Shown here piece by piece: positions 46,137 to 57,820 of a stretch of DNA of 64,000 nucleotides. Both the position numbers and the translations under genes were made by a program. Source of the stretch: Cerioporus squamosus (lineage: Eukaryota; Basidiomycota; Agaricomycetes; Polyporales; Polyporaceae); NCBI GenBank assembly GCA_022592435.1, contig JABYQS010000189.1:1-64000 (forward strand), given 5' to 3'. The notes under the pieces were generated by a model that saw only the letters and a list, made by a program, of their open reading frames with translations, searched no databases and was not told the DNA's origin. Every line of letters starts with the position of its first letter. Within the stretch, counting starts at the first letter, position 1.

Positions 46137-46735
46137 GACTCCGACCAGGCCTAGGGGACGAGCTGGGTGAGAGAACCGGATCCGTCCCAGTTCTGTACCG
46201 TCGGCTACCCCAACACACGGGAGCCCGCCGTCATCGTCGGCGGTCCGAAGTCCGATAAGCAACACAGCTGCCTATCGCGAGAGTCGAACTCGCACCGATG
46301 CGCCACCAGCCCCACTAGCTCAGCTGAACTGAGTGCCGCTTCCAACCTCCCGCCCCCATGAAAGTAAGTACAGTAGTATATGTCGGTCTGGATTCATCCC
46401 ACTAACCTGAACGAAGCAGGGGATCACTGGTACTTACTGGACTTTGCGGGACGTCCCCATGTTCGCCGCGAAAAGGTCCATAATTCGGGGAGCCATGGGA
46501 GCCCTGCAGAAGGCCTGACGACGTCGTATCCGATGTAGATGAACGTACCGAGCACGTAGCACGACAGTGTGATGTTTCGGAGGACGGCGACGACTCGACT
46601 GACTGCGCCCGATTCGCGCTGTTTCATAATCTGAACATCCCACGCGATGCCGTATATAAATAACGCTAGGAATACACAGTGTTTGGTCGAACCTCACCCG
46701 ATAATGGTTCAAGACCATGCCAAACGAACTCGAGC
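46137..46735. other. Intergenic region with a small possible membrane ORF
   Basis: On the - strand 46424-46627 encodes 67 residues with a hydrophobic stretch (ITLSCYVLGTFIYIGYDVV). Splice-like sites surround it, but no homologous family or conserved partner is evident. A tRNA T-arm-like sequence lies near 46270-46297 (see rejected items). Confidence 0.3.
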
Positions 46736-48764
46736 TCATGCGAACAGGATAGGGAAAAGGACCCAGGTACCAAAAGGACTAACGGAGCGCAACAAACTTC
46801 TCTGCAGTCGGATGGAGGTCAGCAGTCTGGTTCGGTCATAGCGGACGACTAGCACATGCGCACCATCGAATTGCTCGACTGTCTCCCGGTCGTTGTTGCG
46901 CAAATACTTCCGGACTCGCTCACCTTCCCAACCTGGGATCTCTCTGATCTCCGCAGGGGAGCCGTCATCGTGTCGGACGACGCGCCACCACCTCCACGGG
47001 GCTCCAATTCCCGCGTAGTCGTCCTTGGATGGAAGCGTTTCAGCCGCGGGCGATTCTGCAAGGGCAACGTACCGCAATGAAGGCAGGTGCTTGAAGGCAC
47101 GAGCCAGGAACGCATGCCATCTTTTCTCTCTGTCCTCAGGGGCTTGGGTAGATGCTGCCGGAGCGAGGATGCTCAGACAGAGAAGCGGGAGGCCTATGGG
47201 CGCGTCGGGCTTGAAATGCTCGGACTGCTCGCATAAGGGGTGGTCAACGCTAGGTCGACGTGTGGTGCGCATGAGCTCGAGAATCACGTACGAGAAGAGA
47301 GAGATATTCCGGAAGGGCTGTCTCGAGGCTCTCGATCTCTAAGAGGCGGATGTTGGGGGCATATCGAATCACCTTATCCCAAACGAGGAACGATATGAAC
47401 ACAAGCTGTAAAGTCAGGCTGACCAGCTGCGTCGGATCACAGGCACTGTCGAGGATGAGGCCGTCGTCACAAGGAGGGGCGCCTGGGACGTACGTGAGAT
47501 GGTTGACGGACCAACCCACTGGTTCGCCTTCGAAGGAGCCAGACACAACCAGGTGTTGGAGCATCTGAGTCCCCGAAGCGCGAACATCCCTGTTCAGGTG
47601 CGTACTCCCATCAAGAACGAAGGTCTGCAACCCTGGAAAAGTAGTCTCCAAAGATACACACGGTGGAAGTTCCTGCTCCAAAGTCTTCAATGTCCGAACG
47701 GACGGGATGATGAGCGTATCGGTGGATCCGGGGTTGTTGTGATTCCCGCCTGCTCCAGTATGCTCATCCTCATGCTCGTTCTCTACCAGGCCATCCGCGT
47801 CTTCATCCGCACACACAGCTGCGTACGCACCGTGGTTTTCGTCTGCAATGTCGACCTCAATCCCATCCACAACTTCTTCGTCTGCGTCTTCATCCTCATC
47901 GGCATTGTCGTTGTCGGGGAGTGAAAGCCGCTCGAGCACTAGTGTCCTGAGAGCAGGAAGACGGTAGATCGAGCGCAGGATACGACGGAAGGGGATTACC
48001 GTGCCAGCAGGAGTGTCCGAGAGGTGAAGTTTGGTGAGCGTAGCGGGGAGTTGCAGCGATGCCAACATCTTCCCCGTGCACTCGCAGAGGTGGAGGAATC
48101 TGAGGTTCGTGAACGCTTGCAAGTGCTGAGAGCCTAATGCGTGCGACAGCGACGAAGTGCAGGACAGTTTTTCGAGCTTCGACGCCTGTCCCATGATGTC
48201 GAAGCAGTGGCGAACCGCCGCGGCGTACCGTGCGTTGTCGAACCAGCTCCAGTAGACCGGTGGTGCAATGAAGGCAAGAGAGCGTAGGTGAGGTCCGCGG
48301 ACGCTGGGGTCCTCGAAGATCCATCTGTGCAGTGCGGCCAGCTGGCGTGCCTCGACAACGACATCCTGCAGACGTGGTCGTACCACTGCATGGATGTGGC
48401 GGGATGTTAATGAGAGCGCAAGTTGGTCTTTGAAGTCAAGGAAGGTCGCAAGCTCCCGGAGGATGTCGTCTGGTATCGCAGGGATACGTCCGCCCCTAGG
48501 ACGCAGGACTGCCGGCTTGGGGTCGGGGAGGTTCACTACTCGGACGGGACCATGTTTTGTCATCTGGTCTGCATGAGTAGTTCGTGTCAGTGACTGTGCA
48601 GTAGTGGTTAACATAGCGAGCTTTACCTTGTAGGGTAGGTGGTGGTTATGTAAAGAGCGAGACACGACTGCGAGCGCCCGTGTCCGGACTCTGTCTCCTA
48701 CCATGACTTTTATCTTCCTACCCAGGCCCTCCGCCGCATTTGAGCTCGCCCGTGGATCAACCAT
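46736..48764 (-). CDS. F-box protein (separate family)
   Basis: Exons 47292-48764 and 46736-47224 joined by a 67-nt phase-0 intron (GTACGT, branch-like GTTGACC, GCGAGCAG); about 653 residues. The F-box is at about residues 93-140 (IPAIPDDILRELATFL, LALSLTSRHIHAVV), followed by LRR-like repeats (LRSLAFI, LEKLSCT, LRFLHLCECTG, LTKLHLSDT, LRTLVLERLSL), an acidic insert of about 60 residues (DNDNADEDEDADEE) and further repeats to the end. The N-terminal 60-90 residues are weakly coding; a later ATG (M-T-K-H-G, near 48562) may be the true start. It does not share the coiled coil or terminal motif of the 1-19 kb F-box family. Expected to act as an SCF substrate receptor; the substrate is unknown. 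Confidence 0.8.
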
Positions 48765-48824
48765 GCTCCGTGCGCAGCCTTCTGTGCTTCCATAAGCTAT
48801 AGGGTTAGCGATATGCCATCTCCG

Positions 48825-49010
48825 TCAGCCACTCGCTCGGTGGTCGTGCGACTGCCTTACAATCGTCCAGAAGACGCGTCTGGAGATCCCCCTCGGGTGC
48901 GTCACTATCCTCCACTTCGACTCAATTGGCACCGCTGACCCCGTTACTTCCAAGTCCGGGTAGCCTGAAAATGGAGCACCGACAAGGAGCGCATCCTGCG
49001 GGAGGGTCAT
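48825..49010 (-). CDS. Possible short exon of an unknown gene
   Basis: A 61-codon frame (start TLPQDALLVGAPFSG, middle EVTGSAVPIESKWRI) reads like real protein. A GTAAGG donor-like site follows WTIV near 48858. No second exon could be assigned between here and the F-box gene start at 48764, so the product is unknown and the call weak. Confidence 0.25.
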   Translation of the reverse strand: MTLPQDALLVGAPFSGYPDLEVTGSAVPIESKWRIVTHPRGISRRVFWTIVRQSHDHRASG

Positions 49011-49822
49011 CGCGAGGAGCCCGCGTCATCGAGGGTGCTGATTCAGTTTGTAAGTCGTACTTATCTCATTTCCAGGTCCTGTTGCATCGCACGTCAAAGA
49101 TAACATCATATCGAGGAGAGGTGAGCTCAACTATACCCCCGTGGCACCAAGTACTGCAAGCCCTTGCGCACCATCTCCCAGTACTCCTGCCGTTCCTACT
49201 CTATCGCTCGCGATGAAGACCGGCGTGGTCTCCAAGGCCTGGGACTGCACACGCCCTCGTCAGTCTCTCCGTCTGTCCCTTCACCTGAACGCATCTGCGC
49301 AACCGAGGATATCCTGAGGACGTCCGACCCTGCCAATAAAATTCCCCCCTCAGCGGGATCGACGGCCGGGGCGCATCCTACGCACGGCCTGCGAAGAAGA
49401 CCCTGTTGTCGTTGAAGCTCACGCTACAGGGTCATAATCAGAGGCCGCGGACCTCACAACTCGGTCGGCTCTCCCCGGCGTGGTCGTGCGCCGCATCGTC
49501 TTCGGATGGGCGAATGAGCGGAGGAGACGAGTGACAAGGAGGTCGAGGGCGACAGGGAGGCACGGAGAAAGTGGAACAGCAGGCGTCGCTGGCGCGATCT
49601 GGAGGGGCTCACGATCAGCAACGGCATGCCCGGTTTGTCGCTCTTGATTGTGAGTTGTATTGCCGACTACCCTGTTCGACTGCAATACACTTCTGTCATT
49701 ACAATGTGGTTGCATCACATACAGATGAATCGACTCGGCAGCACTCTGAAGAGCGAAGGGTACAGATAACGAACAGTTTTGACAGGCGACACACGTGAAG
49801 TACTCGGTGAGAGCTGGGAACG
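49011..49822. other. Intergenic region, no gene seen
   Basis: About 800 bp with short frames on both strands only. It contains the presumed upstream region of the 48.8-kb ORF and the 3' flank of the P-loop gene. Confidence 0.35.
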
Positions 49823-52800
49823 TCACACTACGACTGATGGCTTCCAGTTATCGTCCGCGGTGGGCAACTGTCTACCGCCCGATCCCTTCCCGCCCACACA
49901 TTGCGCCTCACCAAGATGGCCATGGCCGCTTGCGCCGCAGAAGGACGGTATGAAGATACCTTCTCCGGTCTCAGCTCCTCCCCGTTGAGAGGTGAGTAGA
50001 TACCGGTATTTGCCCTGGTCCCCTCCGTGAACCTCGTTATACGTACCAGAAGAAATTCCGAGAGCCTGAATGGTGTAACGGGGATGTACGTGGGCGTCCT
50101 CGCCGGGTGGTAGCAGTGCGCCGGATGGTCCTTCCGTTGGCCGTTCGTCGATCTCCATTGAATCTCCAGCGGAGCTTTCTCCGTCTTCAGCCAGAGGAGC
50201 CATGATGTCCCACGTCAGCATGATGTAGGGCCGCGTGTACTGGTCGTACCCGGGGAAGTACCCTTGTGCCTTGGGGTCCAAGCGCATTTGCGCAGGCGAA
50301 GTAGTGTCGTCGTCGTTATTGAATCTGAATGCCATCAAACTGAACACAGACTCCAGTCCGGCGCCCTTCTTCATGCGAATGGGGATCACACAATGCACAG
50401 GCCGCTTCCGCCCAACGATTCTGAAGGCCGCCCCTCGTATGTAGGCGGCACGTAGATTGTCGAGCGTGATGGCTGCGGATTGCACCTTGACGAAGTGCGT
50501 GAAGTGGACGAACGCATCCTCGAGCTCGTCTTCGAGAGGTCTGCCGTCCAGGACGTTGTCGGGCAGGCAGCGGAGGACCTGCGAGGCTTTCTGTCGAGTG
50601 AAGATCGAGCTGATGAAGCGCGGAACCGGGACTTCGTCGCTGAACCACGGCTGATCAGGGATGGGCGCAGTTGGGTCCGGGGGCAGCGTGCCGATGGCGC
50701 GGTCGTGAGAGAGGAGGAGTATGTAGCGGCCGACGAGGCATGCGTCGTCATCGCTGAGGGAGACGAGTCCGCTCTTGCTCTCATCGACGAGCACGTCCAG
50801 GAGCGACATCGACCGGGAACCTTCCGGCCGCCAGTGCCACATCTGTTGCGCGGCAGCCTCGGCGAGTACTGGTTCGGAGGGATAGCTCGACAGCAACGCG
50901 TGAGGACGTTTCGGGTCGTGGTAGAGTATGCGCATGTTCTCCGCGACCATCCGTTCGCTCGCCCTTAGCGCGATGTCTGTTTGCGCGTCGAGGTCGAGTG
51001 CGAGGCGGACGTCCAGTACGGCAAGTGGGCCGTAGGTGCCGCTGCGTCTGACCTCCCAGAACCTGTCCGTGTGGTTCGATCCTCCAAGCAGCTGCGTCCG
51101 AACGTGGCTGATTATATACTCGGCGGGTGGCATGCGAGGTTTGTTGCCTTGGGAAGCCTGGACCCGCATCTCGCGTTCTATGACTTGCCAATGGGCGAAG
51201 AACCTGTGCGTAGATTAGTCCGTTGATCCAATGCCAAAGACTAGATTCTTACAGCGGTCGTCCGAACCGGCACATCAAGCCCAGATTGGACACGTCGTTA
51301 AGCTCCTCTTCGTCGCCCGAACGATCGATCTCGTCCTCTCGATGAGATTCGAATGGAAAGCAGACCTGGAGCGGTAGCTTCAGAGATGACCCTCCGAATT
51401 TGGTCAACGCCTTTGGAGATCTTGAGAGCAAGATGCCTATGAGAGGTGATTCGGTCAGCTCAGCGAAACACTTCGACATGGGGCCATGGCGTAGTATGCC
51501 GGCCTCCGTAGTGGACGAAGTCTCGGAGCTCTGCTCGTCGAAAGAGAAGATGAGCTTGAGAGACTTGACGGGAATGAGTGCCGTGCTAGCCTGGGATTGA
51601 CCCTTTCCGGAGGGAGGAGGGTCAGGCAGTGTGTCGCAAAGAGCCGACATCGCACTTTTCATGCGGGGAACAAGGGCTTGACGCGACAGATATTCCTGGA
51701 AGATACCTGAACACTCTCAAAGTGAAGAAGCGAACACTGAAGCTCACCAGCGTTCTCGCCTCCTTGATGGCTCCGAGAAATAATTCACGACGGTTTGACG
51801 CACTCCGGTAGTATCCGGACCATGCAGAGACCAACAGGTCATAACTGCGTACAGACATCGCTAGTCTCTCAAACTGAGACTCGAGCATCTTCTTGATCTC
51901 CGTTGCGAGACCGGTCATGAAGACCAGGGTCCTTGCCAGAACCCGTCCGGAGTCCAATCCTGCGGTCTCCTCTACGAGATACTTGTAGACTGCCTCATCG
52001 GGAGCGCGATCATCGGTCGACCCACTCAAGACTACACCGATATTTCAGTTTGTTGCAGCTATATCATCAAACGAACCCTTACCATTACTGCCTATCAACG
52101 GACGACCAATCCGCACGCGTACGGTGAAGACGGACCATGCCATCCTTTCGACCATACGGGACTTGCCTACACCGGTACCAACGACTACCGGCACCAGGTC
52201 GGGCCTGGCCATACCAGTAGTAGAGTCATGCTGCAGTTTGACGAGCGCATTGTACAATGCATGATGCCCGCTGCCTCTATACTCGACCCTCGAGGCCGCG
52301 TCACATACTATAGCACAAGTACCTTGTCAGAGGTTGTTTGGGAAGTCAGAGAATTTTCAGCCGTACCGCCCGCTGAATGAAGACGTGAGTATAGCAAGAG
52401 GTATAGATGTTTTATAAGGGTCACTCACAACGAAGTGATCCTAGAGTCTCGCCGGCGGAAGGGTTAGTGCCAATGAGTTCTGGATGGTTGTAGTAGTAGA
52501 TAATCTCTGGGTCAGACGGTGAGCATGCGCGTACAATGTTACGCCGGTGGAAATAACATAACATACGAGAGACAACTATCCCGTACGTCTGTCTTTCACA
52601 TGCTAGGTCAAGAGCTGGCCGTAACACCCCTTTCTCTGTGAGCTGGCGCTTGTGTTCCTCGTGTTGCTCCAGCCAGGCCTCCACTATATCGGGCGCACCG
52701 ATGGCGCGAGTCTTCATGGCCCGGAAAATGGCGTCCAGTATCTTCTCGCGGGCTTCGCGCTTAGAGCGGTCATGTTTCACCCGGAATGAACGAGATAATC

Positions 52801-52831
52801 GACGGCTACGATGGCCTCGTCTCCGAGCCAT
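49823..52831 (-). CDS. P-loop NTPase-like protein, fungal family of unknown function
   Basis: A multi-exon gene. N-terminal basic region (MARRRGHRSRRLSRSF; start at 52831 is the first good ATG); then VPVVVGTGVGKSRMVERM, a Walker-A-like loop (about 52140-52190) whose first Gly is replaced by Val; a linker (EETAGLDSGRVLAR); LKLIFSFDEQSSE, which fits a Walker B; then FGRPLFFAHWQVIE across a clean intron (51204-51252) and a C-terminal exon 49823-51203 of about 460 codons. Agaricomycetes carry large families with this build; I know no assigned activity. ATP or GTP binding is inferred from the loops only. A junction near 51748 (CTG before GTGAGC) is one base out of phase; one more G restores IFQEYLSRQALV. 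Exon borders between 52060 and 52440 are uncertain. Confidence 0.65.
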
Positions 52832-52936
52832 CGGAAGATCACCTCGTCGTCGGGGAGATGCAGTTGGGATTCCATATAACAAGATACAAGACAGATTTGT
52901 CAGGATGATGTCGATGAGCAGGCGAAGTGGGGTCAC

Positions 52937-53878
52937 AATGAAGGGCGATAGGCAAGTCGGAGTGTATTTATGAGAATCGCTGCCACGAGCAAGCCACGAC
53001 TCGGCTACGCAGCGTCCGTGATGGCTGTGCCATCATCCAGTATGAGGGACTTCAGCGGACAATAAATAAAACAACTTCAGATCAGGACTTGGATTTAAAT
53101 TCTGCGCTTCGGCAAACGAAGTGAACTTCGCAGTTGAACTTTGCACGTGCGCATGTTCAACTTCGGTTTGTGATTTCGTGCGGGCGTCTCGACTCTCAAC
53201 TTCCGCTTTCGCTTTTGCTCTCGATCTCGCACTTCAAGCCCAGTGAGAATCGGACCTATCACGAACGATTACCATGTATTATAAGCTATGCTGAGCACTT
53301 CAATAGTCCATAATAGATCCGCATAGACGACAATACAAAATTGTCCGGGTTTTATAGACTTCCCTGTAGTAATTACAATGATCATTACAATGTCCGGCCT
53401 CCCTAGGCAGCGGACGTTGTAATGACCGGGCCTCCTCCTATTTTCACTTTGTGGGCCTGAAAAATGGCTCCTGCAAATCGCAATTTAGACAGTGAATTGC
53501 TGCGTGCCACGCGCACCATTTTGTGCCCTTCTTTCGTCTGTACAACCCACCTTCAAAATGCACAAGATCAGCGCAACGTCGAGGCTCGATCGCGGCGCGA
53601 ATTAGTAGGCGCCAGAAGGGAGTACCCCCACGGCACCTTATCTTGACGAGCGCTTGGCGCAAAATCTTATCTTTCCACGCGAGCGCGGCGGGCCTGGGCC
53701 ACATGGGCCGTCAGGCACGCCGCGTCGACGCTGCCGACCAGCGTGTCCCTCGGCACATCCAAACTCGCTGCTGAGCCTCAACTCTAAATTGCAAATGCGA
53801 TCGCGATCCTCCCCGCACTACGAATTTAATTTCGCCCCCCTGCTCCAGCGCTTGCACTCGCACGTTCTACCCGACGTG
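52937..53878. other. Intergenic region with an inverted repeat
   Basis: AT-richer than the surroundings near 53240-53400. It holds the inverted repeat at 53383-53424 and reiterated TTCAACTTC-like words at 53100-53230. No gene supported. Confidence 0.4.
53383..53424. repeat. 14-bp inverted repeat with 14-nt spacer
   Basis: CATTACAATGTCCG at 53383-53396 is followed by CGGACGTTGTAATG at 53411-53424, its reverse complement at 13 of 14 positions. It could form a hairpin or be a remnant of a small transposon; no flanking duplication was found. Confidence 0.75.
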
Positions 53879-54416
53879 ATGTCTGTCTCGGTGAGTTGCT
53901 CGCAGGCAGTGTCCGAGCCCGCTGTGCTGACACCAATCTCCAGTCAACTTCGTCAATGCCATTCATTTCGGTCCCGATGGCCTGCCACGCGTGAAGACCG
54001 TCCCCATTCACATGTTCGCCATGGGCCGCGGGCTCGAGGTACCTTACTTGACCACCGTCTTCCCGACACCTGCGCCGACCGACTACCTCGTCGTCAAGAT
54101 GCAACGCTCCGGCATTACGTTTGTTGTACACTTCCCCATCCAACCCCGTCCCGCACGTCGCCCTCGCCGCAGCGTGAACGTCTTGGTCTGCCGCGCCGCA
54201 GCCGCGTTCGAGGGGTACGTCGACTGTACCATCGCAGACACCCAGCTCGCGAGCATCGCCGCTGCCTTGTGAGTGACACCCCATCGCCACGCGTATTCCG
54301 ACTGACTGATTGCTCGTTCCAGCGCGTTGGCCCACTGCCGCGATGAAAATTCCGCCGAGAGGGAGTCCGACGTGGTCGTGATCCGCGAGGCCCGAGAGGC
54401 AAACGGCGTTCAGTAG
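53879..54416 (+). CDS. Small conserved-looking protein of unknown function
   Basis: Exons 53879-53890, 53944-54268 and 54323-54416; introns of 53 and 54 nt (GTGAGT...CTCCAG and GTGAGT...TTCCAG). About 143 residues: MSVSVNFVNAIHFGP, then KTVPIHMFAMGRGLEV, TTVFPTPAPTDYLVVK, AFEGYVDCTIADTQLASI, and a charged end (ENSAERESDVVVI...EANGVQ) with the stop at 54414-54416. No domain, signal peptide or membrane segment recognised. The first junction is one base out of phase: another G before the donor (TCGG instead of TCG) gives S-V-N-F. The consistent later junction and strong codon-like sequence make this a real gene despite its small size. Confidence 0.55.
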
Positions 54417-55760
54417 GGCGAGGGGATCATTCAGAAATCCAGTATGTAGTGTCTGCTGCTCTTCTATGGATGTATTGTGCCTCCGAGTCATTGCGACCTT
54501 GCCAACTTGATCCACACTGCTCCGAACGTGACCCCACGCATGCTGGGACCTTAGACTCGCAGCCCCGGGCATACTATCCCCGTGCTACAAGATGCCGAGA
54601 GCGTACAGACCGGCTTGAGAGTCAATCCGCGCGCGTTAGCAGATGTGGGAGCGAGACCAGACCGAGTGCCGCCGATTCATGTGGGCGCCACTGCATAGTA
54701 AGGTCTTCGGGTTAGTACTGGTGTACAAAGTCTCGAGCTTGAGACGACACTCGCCGTGGCACAGTGGCCACCAGCGACTGCTTCCGAGCCCCCAGACCGT
54801 TGCATGAGCACTGGCGGTACTTGCAGCTCTGTCGGCGGCACTAATCTGCAGAGCCAGGAAGTCAGAGCATCTCCGAGGAGAACAGACACGCACTCCCGGC
54901 GTGTGCGTAGTTCCCCTTCGCTCCGAGGACATCTCAGCTTAGCAATGCCAGTGAGCCCATGACTTCGACACTACGACCTACAAGCGAAGATTTGTCGTCA
55001 GTAACTTCTCAACAGACGTCACAAGCAAGCTCGCACTCTCCCGCCTTGTACCTGGTCGCTTCGGGAGAACCTACGCAGCGCATCCGCGACCTAGATGCTG
55101 GAACGGATTCTCAGCGCCGGCGTGGCAGACGGCCGTCCCGGAGGCCTGGGCGATTGAGACACTGGCAGCTCACGGGCGGTGGTCAACCTGTGCCGGATGT
55201 CCGCTATTTCGTCCTCATCCTCGTCTGCAGAGAGACGATGTGATGCTTCGTGAGCCCCTGGATCGTCTCCTCAACCATCAGCCATTCGCTTTAGTGCAGG
55301 ACGATGCATAAGCATATGCCGGGTATCATTGCAATGAGCAACCGTGTCGTCGACACGGACGGATTGTCCTGCAGCAAGCGATGTAGCAGTTACACACAGT
55401 AACGGTGAGTGAACACTCACTTGTGTGGTCTCACCCTAACCGAAACGTGCCTCCTCGTCCCCTTCACGACTTTGCCCTCATTGAATAACCTGATGGTCTC
55501 GAAGTGTTTCTGTTTGGCCTCTGATCCGCCTGCCCCCGTCGGGTCTCGGTTTCTGTCAACGACCTTCAGCACACAGTCTGCACTTCAAGTCGTAATCAAG
55601 GTCATGCGTAGACTATTTCTTGATGTCGCAGAGGCTTTCTCATGCCAGGAGCTACGCTAGCCCCAATATAAGATCGATCAAAAGCAACCCACCTCGCGTC
55701 TGTTCTGGCTACACTACTGCCGCCGTGTGTATCCTATTCGTACTTACTACCGATTCCTTT
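54417..55760. other. Intergenic region, no gene seen
   Basis: About 1.3 kb with short frames only (to 98 codons). The longest (54959-55243, +) is low in hydrophobic residues and has no family likeness. Confidence 0.35.
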
Positions 55761-56494
55761 TCAACAATCATCGAACAAACCGGGATCCTCAATGGGGACT
55801 GGGTTAGCCGCATCTGCCGGGTGTTCCCATTGGGGCTTGCGTTCGAACGTGAAGTTGCCGATGTCGATGTGGTAGAAATCGCGCAATTCTGTCTGCAATC
55901 TGCCCAGGCTCACGATCTCAACACCGCAGACATCAGCGGAGCAACGGTCTACTCACCTGCGCAGCATGCTGCACGTCATGCTCGCTCGAGGAGATCGCTC
56001 GCACTGCAGAGCATTAGCTCGTTAGCATTGTAGTTATCAGCTTGACCTACCAGATTGAAACAAATGGATTTCTTGCCGTTCGGCAGATCCTTGAAACACC
56101 TCGGGGGGCGCAGGGTGCCCGGCAGGTCGTCATGGAGCTCGAACCCGACGGCACTCATGATCTGGGCGTTGTTAGTCGACATACAGACCTGAATCTCATG
56201 GTGGTTACATTTTCAAACTCTTCATACGTAATCTCCGCTCTGTCCTCGTCGCTTTCAGCGCAAACGGACGCGGCGACCTGTAAACACGCCGCTCAGCCAC
56301 AACCTCCGTACGTCCCCGAGCTACGCACCAGGTACTGCTTCCAACTGAATTTGACGGTCCAGTCGGAGGGCATCGCTGAGTTGTCTGTGTCGTACTTGAT
56401 ACTGTTCGATTGTCCAGTCAGATGGAGGGAGGTAGAGGAGGAGTAGCAAGGAGAGGATCGCTGAGAGCGAGGTAGAGTGCTGGAGGGACTGCAT
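55761..56494 (-). CDS. Probable small secreted protein, unknown function
   Basis: On the - strand a signal-peptide-like start (MQSLQHSTSLSAILSLLLLL) at 56494 is followed by plausible exons: NSIKYDTDNSAMPSDWTVKF, ESDEDRAEITYEEFENVTTM, SAVGFELHDDLPGTLRPPRC then FKDLPNGKKSICFNL, and a last exon (LGRLQTELRDFYHIDIGNF...IEDPGLFDDC) with its stop at 55761-55763. Clear introns lie between about 56283 and 56330 and in 55930-55965. Phases do not agree at all junctions (after the signal peptide and before the penultimate exon), so either my splice choices or the bases are wrong. No family recognised. Confidence 0.42.
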
Positions 56495-57820
56495 GGTCAC
56501 CGCGCGCGGCTACCTTAACGGTGGGAAACCCGAGATGATCGGGGTGGGGGTGGCTGTGCTTGAAGGCTGGACGGCAATTTCGCGTGGGATGGCTGTGCCC
56601 AGGCACCCTCCGGCTATTGTGGGTCAGGTTCCGGCTCTCTGCAGCAGGGTTGCAGCCCTCGTCATTGCTAGAGGTCGTCACAGTTGACGCTTCGTGGACG
56701 AAACTCGACACGGTTGGAGGACGGTATCGGGGCCAAAACCTAGTGAGAGATCGAACCGGACTGCGACTACGCCCTCCTCGAAGCCCGATTTGCGGGTGGG
56801 TTGTGCTTCGCCCATTCAGGGACCGAGTGACCACTTCGCAGTTGGCCGGCATGCCCATCGAGGAACTTGGAATCCCAACCGAGTGCGCATACCTTCTCCA
56901 TAGTCGCTACGTAGTCCTCCTCAATATTCAGAATTTGAAGCCTGGAACTGTTTTCATGTTCCGTGCTGCCAACCGTGTGCATGAGCGGTCGCACCCACCG
57001 TCCTCGATTCCTCATCATTGAAGTCCCCTAGTAAGTACTCCGCCCGCTGCCTCTGGGCCGACGGCCGCATCTATGAACTACTTCAGTTCGCGTCCAAACG
57101 TATATATCCTTCACTTTAAGGATCCACGCACCCCCGAATCGTTGGCGCTCCGCAGCACCGTCTGTTTGTGTGCGTCCCCCTCCATAGACCCTCGCGGAAC
57201 CCTCGGTATGGCAACTATACGTGGTGTCGGCTCCCTGGTGCACGTCCTACGTTTTCCTTACCTTGTCTCTTCCCCGGCCGCATCTGCCAACCATCCAGGC
57301 ACATGAGCTTCACTGTGCTGTAGGTTTCGTCAAGGCACCTTTAGTGTCGTTCCACCGGTAAGAACACGAGGCTCTACGATGTCCATGACCTCCCGCTAAT
57401 TTACGATATAACCCAGCCCCTGTCGGATGATGGCTAATTACATCAATCATTTCACAGGATATGTTTTACTCTATCGAATGACTTGGGCCGACAAACTGGA
57501 CCTTTTTATTTCGCGGCTGGTTCTACCAAACCTAGTCAGTTCTGACGGCGATAGGAGGCTTGGGGATACCGAGATCCTGTCGATCAGTCAGTTCCTGGCA
57601 CTCTCATCGCACTGCTGTGACTTGCCTCGAAAGCCCGCCGTTCGGGCATTCCGACACCCTGTCGGCACGTCAGTTCATATTCACCATGACCACTCGTGCG
57701 ACACACCTGTTGGATTCGATACGGGAATGTGGTGATGGCGTGCTGGTGAAGACGCCGGAAGCGAACGAATTGTCTGTGCGTTGATTAGCGCAACATCGCT
57801 ACTACCCATGTGGTAGGACC
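56495..57820. other. Region next to the KDZ element, no gene seen
   Basis: About 1.3 kb with overlapping frames on both strands to 150 codons (56560-57021, +), none with recognisable content. It includes the 3' flank of the KDZ gene; I could not identify the element's terminal inverted repeat by eye. Confidence 0.35.

Noticed and set aside
46268..46335. tRNA-like sequence on the - strand (T-arm stem GCGAG/CTCGC with loop TTCGACT, then GATAGGC)
   Set aside because: The T arm and 3' acceptor strand look right, but no GCCTATC 5' acceptor strand and no foldable anticodon arm were found upstream. At best a tRNA 3' relic; tRNAscan-SE or Infernal would decide.
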